From IMG/VR virus record IMGVR_UViG_3300032093_000964, positions 1 to 21,746 of that record: a stretch of DNA of 21,746 nucleotides, one strand, 5' to 3'. Source of the DNA: a virus. Position 1 is the first letter of the stretch, and each line of letters begins with the position of its first letter. The position numbers and the translations under genes are program-made. Positions 12,518-19,889 of the stretch are shown piece after piece. The notes under the pieces were generated by a model. It was not told where the DNA came from. It made no database searches and was given only the letters and a program-made list of their open reading frames with translations.

Positions 12518-13924
12518 TTAGAAACTTAATTGACTTCTAAACATAATTGCTTTTTCACCATTTACACGACTACCAGAACTACCAACTAATGCATCAAACT
12601 TTGTATCTACGTAGTTGAGCATGAAACGTAGATTGTCAGTGCAAAACCAAGTTAGACCGTATGTCATAGCAGTAGCACGATTTGACTTGCCTGTTGCAAC
12701 GGATACATCACTTGCATCAAACTCACTCATACGTACACCAACCTGCCACGCACCACGACCACCTTTGTCGATTGGATTATTTGGTTTAATCCAACCAAAC
12801 GCACCATCTTTGTATGCATGTGATTCGCCAGTTAAATTATAAACTGCTTGTACATAGTACCCTTTGATTTCTTGGTCACTACCTGTTGCAGCATCATATT
12901 TAAAATTGAACTGTTCGCCTTGAACTTTGAAACCGTTATATGCAAACGCTGCTTCTAATCCTTGGCGTGTTCTTGTAGTAGCACCACTCAATGCGGAACC
13001 TGTAAACCAACCAGACTGCATACGAGATTCTGTTCTACCACTGGCTGGTGCAACGCCACTTTTAATTTCACCTGTGCTGTATGCTGCACCCAAGTGTGCA
13101 GTGTATGCTTTGCTGCCTGTTAGTTCAGCAATATTAGTTGTTACACGACCAATATAATCAAGTCCATCGAACTCTGCGCTCTTATTGGATTTGCCTCTAC
13201 TTGCTGCTATAGCATATGTAAGGCCAGGTTTTGGCACACCATGTAACATGAAACCAGTTTCTTTTGCAGGAATAAATTCAGTATCATTCTGACCAATCAA
13301 ACTACGTTCCATAAAATCTAGATTGTTTGAACTTGTCATTTGTTCAAGACTAAATGGCATCTTGAATAAGCCAAATTGAAATTGCATTTCTGGATTTGCT
13401 GCATAGTTTACCCACATCTCATCTGCTGTTGATGATGTAGAACTAAAGCCATCACTTGCACCAAAGTTTGCTAACAATTGATATTTGAAGTCTTTTGCAA
13501 ATTGTCCACGAACACCAAATCTTGCACGGCGAACTTCGGCTAAGTTTTGATACGAATCCGTGGTTTGGCCGACACCATAATCTGGTGTGTATTGGCGATA
13601 GTCCATATGAATTCGACCTGTAAACTGTGCCGTATTGTTTCCATCTTTGCTTTTGAGTCCGATTCCATTTTCTGTGACTGAACCATCGTTTGCTCTTGCT
13701 TGTCTGTATTTGACCGAATCACTAACATCTTTGTCGATTCTTTGTTCTGCAAACTTTTTGTTTTCTTCTTTTTCTTCATATGCATTGAGTTTTGATTCAT
13801 ATTCTTTTTGAGTGATTATATTCTTCTCTCTTAGAATATTCAATGTATCTTTATACTCATCAGCATATGCAGGAATTACTGCTGCAAGTGCAACTACGAT
13901 AGATAATTTTTTAAATAGTTTCAT
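12518..13924 (-). CDS. Phosphate-selective porin O/P-like outer-membrane protein
   Basis: A 468-residue protein. A signal peptide (MKLFKKLSIVVALAAVIPAYA, cleaved near residue 21) is followed by a coiled-coil-like segment (DTLNILREKNIITQKEYESK), as in OprO/OprP-type porins. The beta-barrel then begins (NTAQFTGRIHMDYRQY; LAEVRRARFGVRGQFAKDFK; MQFQFGLFKMPFSLEQMTS). The protein ends in MFRSQLSF, whose terminal Phe is the outer-membrane insertion signal. The family forms trimeric anion pores that favour phosphate or pyrophosphate. The start is set by AAGGA overlapping the pstS stop, 9 bases away, so it is translated from the pstS message. Phage-encoded barrels of this type are unusual. Anion specificity is inferred from family and neighbour; a more general porin is possible. 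Confidence 0.88.
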   Translation of the reverse strand: MKLFKKLSIVVALAAVIPAYADEYKDTLNILREKNIITQKEYESKLNAYEEKEENKKFAEQRIDKDVSDSVKYRQARANDGSVTENGIGLKSKDGNNTAQFTGRIHMDYRQYTPDYGVGQTTDSYQNLAEVRRARFGVRGQFAKDFKYQLLANFGASDGFSSTSSTADEMWVNYAANPEMQFQFGLFKMPFSLEQMTSSNNLDFMERSLIGQNDTEFIPAKETGFMLHGVPKPGLTYAIAASRGKSNKSAEFDGLDYIGRVTTNIAELTGSKAYTAHLGAAYSTGEIKSGVAPASGRTESRMQSGWFTGSALSGATTRTRQGLEAAFAYNGFKVQGEQFNFKYDAATGSDQEIKGYYVQAVYNLTGESHAYKDGAFGWIKPNNPIDKGGRGAWQVGVRMSEFDASDVSVATGKSNRATAMTYGLTWFCTDNLRFMLNYVDTKFDALVGSSGSRVNGEKAIMFRSQLSF

Positions 13925-13933
13925 AATTTATCC

Positions 13934-14956
13934 TTATTTCCAAATTGGGTTGTTGTCAGGACCTTTTAAGTCTTTTTTCCAATTGTCCTGATTTAATTTA
14001 ATAACTGATTGTGGTAAATGAACATATTCTAGTTCTTCACTCATCTTGGCACCATTCTTCCAACTCCAATCAAAGAATTTCAAAACTGCACGACCTGTCA
14101 AACTATCTGCTTGTTGTTTGTGCATGAGAATGAAACTTGCGCCTGTTGCTGGCCATGCTTCTTTACCTGTTTGCCATGTGAGCAACAAATACATTCCTGG
14201 TGCATTAGCCCAATCTGCGTTTGCTGCTGCGGCTTTGAATGAATCGTCACTTGGTTGTACAAAAACACCATCACGATTTTTTAATTGTGCGTGTGCAATT
14301 TTATTTCTTTTTGCATATGCATATTCTACATAGCCAAATGCACCTTTGATTCTTTGTACTTGAACAGCAACACCTTCATTACCTTTACCACCTACACCAA
14401 CTGGCCATTTTACTGCTGTGCCTTCGCCAACAGTTTTTGCAAAATCAGCGTTTGCTTTACCTAAAAAGTTTGTCCAAATAAATGTAGTGCCTGAACCATC
14501 TGCACGATGAACAACTGTGATTGCTAATGCTGGTAGATTGACGCCAGGATTCAAATCAACAATTGCTTTATCGTTCCACTTTGTGATTTTACCAAGATGA
14601 ATGTTTGCAATAACTTCTGGTGTTAATTTTAATTGACCTGCTGCTACACCGTCAAGATTGAATACTGGTACTACACCGCCAATTACTGCTGGAAATTGCA
14701 CTAGACCTTCTTTGTCTAATTCTTCAGGCTTCAATGGCATATCACTTGCACCAAAGTCAACTGTTTTTGCTTTGATTTGTTTGATACCACCACCAGAACC
14801 GATTGATTGATAATTCAGACCAATGCCAGTGGATGCTTTATATGCTTCTGCCCACTTAGCATAGATTGGAAATGGAAAAGTCGCACCAGCGCCAGTTAAT
14901 TCTGCTGCGGATGCGACTCCTGTAAATAACAATAAAGATAAAAGTAACTTTCTCAT
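13934..14956 (-). CDS. pstS: Periplasmic phosphate-binding protein PstS
   Basis: A 340-residue protein starting at ATG 14956 with AGGAG six bases upstream; an upstream ATG at 14995 lies in the leader and has no such site. Residues 1-17 (MRKLLLSLLLFTGVASA) are the signal peptide. The phosphate-binding segments of the PstS family are intact: GAGATFPFPIY (22-32), SIGSGGGIKQI (51-61), DFGASDMPL (67-75) and RADGSGTTFIW (151-161). Length matches host PstS. It captures phosphate for the host PstCAB transporter in the periplasm. It is followed 9 bases later by the porin gene and preceded by a Pho-box-like repeat and a hairpin covering the start. PstS is a known auxiliary gene of cyanophages and other marine phages. 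Nothing suggests decay. Confidence 0.96.
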   Translation of the reverse strand: MRKLLLSLLLFTGVASAAELTGAGATFPFPIYAKWAEAYKASTGIGLNYQSIGSGGGIKQIKAKTVDFGASDMPLKPEELDKEGLVQFPAVIGGVVPVFNLDGVAAGQLKLTPEVIANIHLGKITKWNDKAIVDLNPGVNLPALAITVVHRADGSGTTFIWTNFLGKANADFAKTVGEGTAVKWPVGVGGKGNEGVAVQVQRIKGAFGYVEYAYAKRNKIAHAQLKNRDGVFVQPSDDSFKAAAANADWANAPGMYLLLTWQTGKEAWPATGASFILMHKQQADSLTGRAVLKFFDWSWKNGAKMSEELEYVHLPQSVIKLNQDNWKKDLKGPDNNPIWK

Positions 14957-15015
14957 GATTTCTCCTATAAGAATTGTGCCTTTGCACAATATCACACTTA
15001 TCTATGAAATCATGA
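14953..15015 (-). promoter_or_regulatory. Long 5' UTR hairpin enclosing the pstS start codon
   Basis: The minus-strand RNA can fold as one extended stem: TCATGATTTC (15015-15006) pairs with GAAATCATGA (14962-14953), which contains the ATG. Next come a 4x4 internal loop, ATAAG with CTTAT (15001-14997 with 14971-14967), and an asymmetric loop. The apical part is ATTGTGC-AAAG-GCACAAT (14990-14973). All three helices are perfect (10, 5 and 7 bp). The start codon is in the basal helix and part of the AGGAG is in the internal loop, so the fold would repress initiation. Function is inferred. Confidence 0.6.
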
Positions 15016-15028
15016 TCCTTAAACGGGA

Positions 15029-15057
15029 TTGTAACAAAACCGTCATCGGATTGTCAT
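15029..15057 (-). promoter_or_regulatory. Pho-box-like triple repeat upstream of pstS
   Basis: Plus-strand reading gives TTGTAAC (15029-15035), AAAA, CCGTCAT (15040-15046), CGGA, TTGTCAT (15051-15057). These are three 7-mers at exact 11-base spacing, close to the PhoB consensus CTGTCAT-N4-CTGTCAT. It lies in the 108-base gap before pstS, 73 bases from the ATG. The repeats point away from pstS, which is not the usual orientation, so PhoB action is plausible but not certain. Confidence 0.55.
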
Positions 15058-15064
15058 AAATCAA

Positions 15065-15754
15065 TTAATACATATTTGGAGGATCTACTTTCCATTCATA
15101 TCCTTCGGGAACTGGATTCCAATTATTGGTATCTTTTTTCCATGCAAAACCAATACCCCAATCGTTAGAAGTTTCAATCACGTTTGCTTCAACAGCCCAT
15201 TCATCTTTATTTAAATTTCTCATGAATACTTTTGGACCAGGATGATATGCTGTATCATGAAGTCCAACAATTCCATTTTTTCCTAAAATGTTTGTGTATT
15301 CCCAATCTTTTAAACATTGATTAACGCTGTGCCACCCGTCGATGAAAATAAAGTCAAATTCTTTTCTAGTTGCTCCACATTTTTCAAAAATTTGATTTAT
15401 TATTTTCATATTTTCTTCATAGTTGGAACTATCACCTCTTATAACATGAATATTTTCTTCTTCATTGTTTAGATATTCTCTATCATCTATATCTATTCCA
15501 ATATAGATAGTTTCTTTTTTCTTATTTTTCAACAACACTTGTGTAAATGAATTTTCTCCATTTCTATTGACTCCGATTTCAAGTATAGCGGAACAATTTT
15601 CAGAAACTCTCAAAAATCTATCTCTTAAGACCATTCTATTCGCTTCAGTTACCTCAGCCCAACCCCTAAATTCTATTCTTGGATCTCCATCACTATCATC
15701 CCAAGGTGTAAGATATCTAATATCTTTTATTAAATCATTTTTCCATTTCATCAC
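15065..15754 (-). CDS. Class I SAM-dependent methyltransferase-like protein
   Basis: A 229-residue protein, with AAAAGGAG upstream of ATGATG (start at 15754 or 15751). ILEIGV (57-62) is motif I, IYIGIDIDD (83-91) supplies the acidic residue after strand 2, and IRGDSS (105-110), FDFIFIDGWHS (133-143) and GIVGLHDTAYHPGP (161-174) follow the order of the Methyltransf_24 / cephalosporin-hydroxylase-like group. The substrate is unknown; phage relatives may act on sugars or small metabolites. It is the last gene of the nucleotide operon, 11 bases after nrdB. The C-terminus (PVPEGYEWKVDPPNMY) is Pro/aromatic-rich. Confidence 0.8.
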   Translation of the reverse strand: MMKWKNDLIKDIRYLTPWDDSDGDPRIEFRGWAEVTEANRMVLRDRFLRVSENCSAILEIGVNRNGENSFTQVLLKNKKKETIYIGIDIDDREYLNNEEENIHVIRGDSSNYEENMKIINQIFEKCGATRKEFDFIFIDGWHSVNQCLKDWEYTNILGKNGIVGLHDTAYHPGPKVFMRNLNKDEWAVEANVIETSNDWGIGFAWKKDTNNWNPVPEGYEWKVDPPNMY

Positions 15755-15765
15755 TTTTTCTCCTT

Positions 15766-16758
15766 TTAAGCTGCTTTACCCCAAACTTCTTCCCATTGTC
15801 CCGACAAGGCACCTTTTGCGTAATCAGTAACACGATTTTCGAAAAAGTTTCCGTGAATAGGAGCATTAATCATTTCTTCAACCCATGGCAATGGATTTTT
15901 CTTTACCTTGAAAATCCCTTTAAGACCAAGAGAAATAAGCCTACGGTCAGCAATATAGCGAATATAGCGCTTAACATCTTCTGCATCTAGGTTCTCCATT
16001 GGACCCATCTCGAAAGCTAGGTCAATAAATTTATCTTCTAGTTCCACCATTTTTTCTGCAATAGTATATATTCTCGATTTTAAATCATCATTCCAAATTT
16101 CTTTGTTTTCTTCCACATATGTACGGAACAATTTAATCATATTCTCGGCGTGCATTGTTTCATCAACAATAGACCAAGTAACGATTTGTCCCATACCCTT
16201 CATCGTACCGTTGCGTGGGAAGTTAAGTAACATGATAAAGGAACTGAATAATTGCATCCCTTCGGTGAAAGCAGAGAATACTGCAATGTGAGTAGCAGTA
16301 GAAGCAGCATCGCCATTCTGTGAGCTAAGATTAAGTACGTAATCATGTTTATCTCTCATTGCCTGATATTCTAAAAATTGATTGTACATTGTATCAGGCA
16401 ATCCTAATGTTTCAATCAAGTGTGAGTATGCTGCAATGTGTAATGCTTCACGAGCTGCAAAACCAAGTAACATCATTCTTACTTCCGGTTGAGGAAAATA
16501 AGGAAGATAATTCTTTACATAACCACCTGCCACATCAATGTCGCCTTGTGTGAAGAATCTAAAAATGTGTGTGAGAAATTGTTTCTGTTCTGTTGTTAAT
16601 TTGTTTTTCCAATCTTTTACATCTTCGATCATTGGAACTTCTGAATGAAGCCAATGAGCTTGTTCATGTTGCAACCATGCATTATATGCCCAAGGATATG
16701 CGAATGGTTTAAATGCGGTTCTTTCGTCCGTTAGTTTTGTGTCGTGCTTTTTAATCAT
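15766..16758 (-). CDS. nrdB: Class Ia ribonucleotide reductase small (beta) subunit
   Basis: A 330-residue protein of typical phage NrdB size. The diiron ligands are all visible: Asp73 (TQGDIDV), Glu104 and His107 (REALHIAAY), Glu166 (SAFTEGMQ), Glu200 and His203 (VDETMHAEN). Tyr111, four residues after His107, corresponds to the radical Tyr122 of the E. coli protein, so this is a tyrosyl-radical enzyme. It makes the radical used by NrdA to reduce ribonucleotides to deoxyribonucleotides. The start overlaps the thioredoxin gene by 8 bases. The subunits are separated by five genes, unlike adjacent nrdAB in most bacteria. Confidence 0.97.
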   Translation of the reverse strand: MIKKHDTKLTDERTAFKPFAYPWAYNAWLQHEQAHWLHSEVPMIEDVKDWKNKLTTEQKQFLTHIFRFFTQGDIDVAGGYVKNYLPYFPQPEVRMMLLGFAAREALHIAAYSHLIETLGLPDTMYNQFLEYQAMRDKHDYVLNLSSQNGDAASTATHIAVFSAFTEGMQLFSSFIMLLNFPRNGTMKGMGQIVTWSIVDETMHAENMIKLFRTYVEENKEIWNDDLKSRIYTIAEKMVELEDKFIDLAFEMGPMENLDAEDVKRYIRYIADRRLISLGLKGIFKVKKNPLPWVEEMINAPIHGNFFENRVTDYAKGALSGQWEEVWGKAA

Positions 16759-16996
16759 TGATGAATGCCTCTAGTTCTTGTTTTGTTTTATTTCCTATGA
16801 GTCTTTTTGATGCCATATTATCTTCAACGATTACCAATGTTGGTACACTACGAATGCCAAATTCTGTTGCAATTTCTGGATTGACATCAATATCAATCAC
16901 TTCAATTGGTACATTAGTTTCAACTTCTTCTAATGTTTTAGCTAGCATTTTACATGGTCCACACCATGATGCTGTAAATCTTAAAACTTTTTTCAT
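16751..16996 (-). CDS. Thioredoxin
   Basis: An 81-residue minimal thioredoxin fold with FTASWCGPCKML; the redox pair is Cys12 and Cys15 in the canonical WCGPC. RSVPTLVI supplies the cis-Pro (residue 52). At 81 residues it is shorter than host thioredoxin (about 105), like phage glutaredoxin/thioredoxin reductants. It is the likely electron donor for the NrdA/NrdB pair encoded around it. The ATG overlaps the stop of the upstream 44-aa gene, and its own end overlaps nrdB. Confidence 0.93.
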   Translation of the reverse strand: MKKVLRFTASWCGPCKMLAKTLEEVETNVPIEVIDIDVNPEIATEFGIRSVPTLVIVEDNMASKRLIGNKTKQELEAFIND

Positions 16997-17127
16997 CGAC
17001 CTTGACCTCTATATTTTTTATTTGATGTTTTTTCTGTTTTATTCATGGAGGAGGTTTTTTTCTGTCCACCCTGTTTAGTTCTTTTGTGTACTGATTTGTG
17101 TTTACTTGTTCCGGTTTGCTTAGCCAT
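16993..17127 (-). CDS. 44-residue highly basic protein
   Basis: Reading the gap on the minus strand gives ATG (17127-17125) with AAGGAG 7 bases upstream, open to TGA (16995-16993), which overlaps the thioredoxin ATG. The product is Lys/Arg/Gln/Thr/Ser-rich (MAKQTGTSKHKSVHKRTKQG…KKYRGQGR) with no acidic residue except Glu32. It is probably disordered and nucleic-acid binding. The strong ribosome-binding site and both junctions support a real gene. Family unknown. Confidence 0.75.
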   Translation of the reverse strand: MAKQTGTSKHKSVHKRTKQGGQKKTSSMNKTEKTSNKKYRGQGR

Positions 17128-17136
17128 AATATCTCC

Positions 17137-17301
17137 TTATTTGCTTTTGTAATTTACATTTTGTTTTGCTTCCAATTCACGCAAATCGTTTGCCACATCT
17201 GATACGCCATGCCAATCTTCAATCGCAATCATTACTTGTAAATAATCCAATAATATTTCTTTTTGTGTTTCAAAATTGCTGTAATCTTTACTTTTGCTCA
17301 T
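17137..17301 (-). CDS. 54-residue hypothetical protein
   Basis: ATG at 17301 with AAGAGGAAAAAAAG upstream, open to TAA (17139-17137), whose downstream bases form the AAGGAG of the next gene. The product is helical and acidic in the middle (QKEILLDYLQVMIAIEDWHG, then VSDVANDLRELEAKQ). It resembles small alpha-helical accessory proteins seen in phage operons, without a known domain. It overlaps the upstream membrane protein gene by 14 bases. Confidence 0.78.
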   Translation of the reverse strand: MSKSKDYSNFETQKEILLDYLQVMIAIEDWHGVSDVANDLRELEAKQNVNYKSK

Positions 17302-17419
17302 TCTTTTTTTCCTCTTGTACTATTGCTGGTTTTTCTGGCCATATTTTTTCTTTAATGTATGAAGCACCAAACCAACCCCATGCTGAAAAGAAACCCCACA
17401 TAATGATTTCACCTATCAT
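17288..17419 (-). CDS. 43-residue small membrane protein
   Basis: ATG at 17419 with GGAG 8 bases upstream; the GATase-like gene stops one base before it (TAG-t-ATG). Residues 1-22 (MIGEIIMWGFFSAWGWFGAS) form a hydrophobic, Trp-rich helix, followed by a charged tail (KEKIWPEKPAIVQEEKKNEQ). A single-pass inner-membrane protein is expected. Function unknown. Confidence 0.72.
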   Translation of the reverse strand: MIGEIIMWGFFSAWGWFGASYIKEKIWPEKPAIVQEEKKNEQK

Positions 17420-17420
17420 A

Positions 17421-18059
17421 CTACTTCTCCATCAATCTGTCAACAAATTGTTTTAATAATGTATGATGTTTACCATTATTCCAGTGACGATGCAAATAAG
17501 GTTTATCATACCAATATTCTTCTGCTTCGAGATGGGGTCCAATCAAACCTATACGACCTTGTATAATTGCGGCTGGATCTCCATTTTTATATCTCGCTAC
17601 AACTTCATAATTCGATTCTTCTCCGATAAATGTAGGTGCATCGTAAAAGAAGAATCTATCATCTGTGCCGTTCCAGTTACATTCAATTGCTTTACTGTAT
17701 GATCGTCTGGTACAGGTGTTTGGTCTTTTAATATATTGTTTTGATTCAACTCCGTACAGTATATTAAAATAATGTTTATCAGCCCAATAGGCACCCATAC
17801 ATATCCCAAGATATCTGCCACCAGATTTGATGTAGTCAAGGATAAAACTCCCGTGATGCCTAAAATATGTATCGAAAGCATCACTGTCGCCAACACCACC
17901 AGGAAAACACAAGAGATCCACATTATCAAAAAAGTCGTTTTCGATTTCATGTTTAGTAAATAATTTATATGTATAGTTCGGTCCTAGTGCTTTGATTATA
18001 CCATTGCACGATTGAACCGAACATTTCGGGTGTTGCACAAATAATGCAATTGTTGACAC
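17421..18059 (-). CDS. Class I glutamine-amidotransferase-like protein (BPL_N type)
   Basis: A 212-residue protein starting with GTG (18059-18057), 10 bases after the nrdA stop. The Shine-Dalgarno is weak (AAGGAT, about 13 bases away). CFPGGVGDSDAF (51-62) is the oxyanion-strand loop. GRYLGICMGAYWA (81-93) is the nucleophile elbow with Cys87, and GPHLEAEEYW (174-183) holds His176 and Glu178. Together they give a Cys-His-Glu triad of the GATase1-like fold. The layout is closer to the biotin-protein-ligase N-terminal-type group than to synthetase-linked amidotransferases. The reaction is unknown; no partner synthetase is visible. Placement between nrdA and nrdB suggests a role in nucleotide or nucleotide-precursor metabolism. 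Confidence 0.75.
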   Translation of the reverse strand: MSTIALFVQHPKCSVQSCNGIIKALGPNYTYKLFTKHEIENDFFDNVDLLCFPGGVGDSDAFDTYFRHHGSFILDYIKSGGRYLGICMGAYWADKHYFNILYGVESKQYIKRPNTCTRRSYSKAIECNWNGTDDRFFFYDAPTFIGEESNYEVVARYKNGDPAAIIQGRIGLIGPHLEAEEYWYDKPYLHRHWNNGKHHTLLKQFVDRLMEK

Positions 18060-18069
18060 TTTATATCAA

Positions 18070-19866
18070 TCATCCTTCGCAAGCTAAACAAACATCTTCT
18101 GTTGCTAAAGCCTTCAAATCAATTTCTTCGATCACTTTTCTTTCGATTCTCTTTGACACTTTATCTGCTTTAGCCAATTTCTCACTACGGCAGTAATAAA
18201 GTGTTTTGAGTCCTTGTTTCCAAGCCTGAAAGTGTACAGCATGTAGATACTTTACATTTACATCAGGTCTAAAAAAGAGGTTAATGGATTGCGCCTGGTC
18301 AATGTAATTTTGTCTGTTAGCTGCGTGGTCCACAATCCATCTTTGGTCAATTTCCATACTAGTTTTGTAGACATCTTTGGTCCATTCATCCAAGAAATCC
18401 AAGTGTTGGACGGAACCATCGTTTGCAATGATAGATGACCAGATTTCTTGATAATCCAATTTGCTGTCGGCATCACATTTCTCCTTGATTAACTTATCCA
18501 AATACTTATTTTTATTTAAGTAGGCTCCAGAAAGAGTATCTTGTCTATAGGCATTGGCACGATAAGGCTCAACAGAAGGGCTAGTATTGCCCATGATAAT
18601 AGAGCTAGAAGCATTAGGAGCAATGGCCATAAGATGACTGAAACGTAGTCCGGTGCCTCTAGCATCCGGTGCTTCACCTCGTTCAGCACCCAATTGAAGA
18701 TTCGCTTCATTTAATCCTTCTCGTATGTGTTTAAATATTTTATTGTTTGAAGATGTTGCCAGCGCCGACTCAAACGGTATGCCATTTCTCTGTAGATAAG
18801 CGTGAAAACCAAGAGCCCCCACACCAATGCTGCGCTCTTGGATAGCAGAGTACCTGGCTCGGCTAATGTGATCAGGAGCATTGCTAATAAAGTACTGAAG
18901 TACATTATCCAGCATTTCAGCCGTGTCCCGTAAAAAAAGTTTATCATTTTTCCACTCATCAAAATACTCCAAATTCAATGACGAAAGACAGCAAACAGCA
19001 GTTCTTTCTTTGTCGGTTGGTAAAATAATTTCGCTGCATAGATTACTTTGTTTAATTGATAGACCTAATTTCTTTTGAAATTCTGGCATTGCACGATTAC
19101 TTGTATCAATAAAATGCAAATATGGTTCACCCGTCATCATACGCATTTCAAGTACACGTTGCCACAATTCTCTCGCAGAAACTTTGTCACGTACTTCACC
19201 ACTATGTGGATCTTTTAGTTCCCATGTATCATCTGCATCATGGTCTAACATACACTTTTCAATTAAATGCATGAAGTCATCTGTAATGTTAATTCCGTGA
19301 TGTAAATTCAAACAACGCATGTTTTGATCACCCGTTGGTTTACGCATCTCTAAGAAAATAAGAATATCTGGATGACTAATATCAAGATAAGCAGCGTAAG
19401 AACCGCGGCGGGTCCTACCTTGCCTATACGCCAAAGAAGAAGCGTCATAGGTACGCAAGTGAGGCATAATGCCAACAGACTTATCATCAGCAGAACGAAT
19501 ACCAAGACCAATTCCAACTCCTCCTCCTAACATTGAAAGCCAGTTGACTTCCGATAACGTATCGACCAAGCCCTCAGCACTATCATCCAAATAAGGTAAG
19601 AAACAAGAGATAGGAAGGCCACGCTTACTACGGCCAAAGCTAAGAATGGGAGTAGAATAACTAAGCCAATGCTTGCTACTATAATTATAAAGTCTTTGTG
19701 CATGTTCTTCATTTGAACTAAAAGCTTTTGAAACATATGCAAACCTTTCTTGTGGAGAGTTTTCTTCCTCTTTCATGTAAGATTCTTTTAATCTTTTTAC
19801 ACCCAACTCATCAAACAAACTATCTTGAGAATAGTCTACCTTAATACCATTGATGATATCTTCCAT
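18070..19866 (-). CDS. nrdA: Class Ia ribonucleotide reductase large (alpha) subunit
   Basis: A 598-residue protein starting at ATG 19866 (MEDIINGIKV) with GGAG 7 bases upstream; the longer frame upstream lacks such a site and overlaps thyX. Active-site residues are in place: Cys88 (GLPISCFLPY), Asn275-x-Cys277-x-Glu279 (QSNLCSEII), Cys292/293 (AVCCLSSLN), Tyr557-Tyr558 (TLYYCRSEK) and the C-terminal relay CLAC (593-596). The protein is about 160 residues shorter than E. coli NrdA and starts close to the 10-stranded barrel, so the N-terminal ATP-cone that mediates dATP inhibition is missing. It reduces ribonucleoside diphosphates with NrdB and the phage thioredoxin. Confidence 0.97.
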   Translation of the reverse strand: MEDIINGIKVDYSQDSLFDELGVKRLKESYMKEEENSPQERFAYVSKAFSSNEEHAQRLYNYSSKHWLSYSTPILSFGRSKRGLPISCFLPYLDDSAEGLVDTLSEVNWLSMLGGGVGIGLGIRSADDKSVGIMPHLRTYDASSLAYRQGRTRRGSYAAYLDISHPDILIFLEMRKPTGDQNMRCLNLHHGINITDDFMHLIEKCMLDHDADDTWELKDPHSGEVRDKVSARELWQRVLEMRMMTGEPYLHFIDTSNRAMPEFQKKLGLSIKQSNLCSEIILPTDKERTAVCCLSSLNLEYFDEWKNDKLFLRDTAEMLDNVLQYFISNAPDHISRARYSAIQERSIGVGALGFHAYLQRNGIPFESALATSSNNKIFKHIREGLNEANLQLGAERGEAPDARGTGLRFSHLMAIAPNASSSIIMGNTSPSVEPYRANAYRQDTLSGAYLNKNKYLDKLIKEKCDADSKLDYQEIWSSIIANDGSVQHLDFLDEWTKDVYKTSMEIDQRWIVDHAANRQNYIDQAQSINLFFRPDVNVKYLHAVHFQAWKQGLKTLYYCRSEKLAKADKVSKRIERKVIEEIDLKALATEDVCLACEG

Positions 19867-19889
19867 TCGCTGCTCCAATTTTATTGTTA

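Noticed and set aside
12518-14956. Whether pstS and the porin mark a bacterial chromosome rather than phage DNA
   Set aside because: They are flanked at close spacing on both sides by phage-type genes (GIY-YIG, thyX/nrd operon, gp61 primase, tail fibres) and there are no integrase, att or chromosomal housekeeping genes in the window.
17597-17950. 117-residue minus-strand frame with hydrophobic stretches
   Set aside because: It is an alternate frame of the GATase1-like gene, whose Cys/His/Glu motifs are intact.
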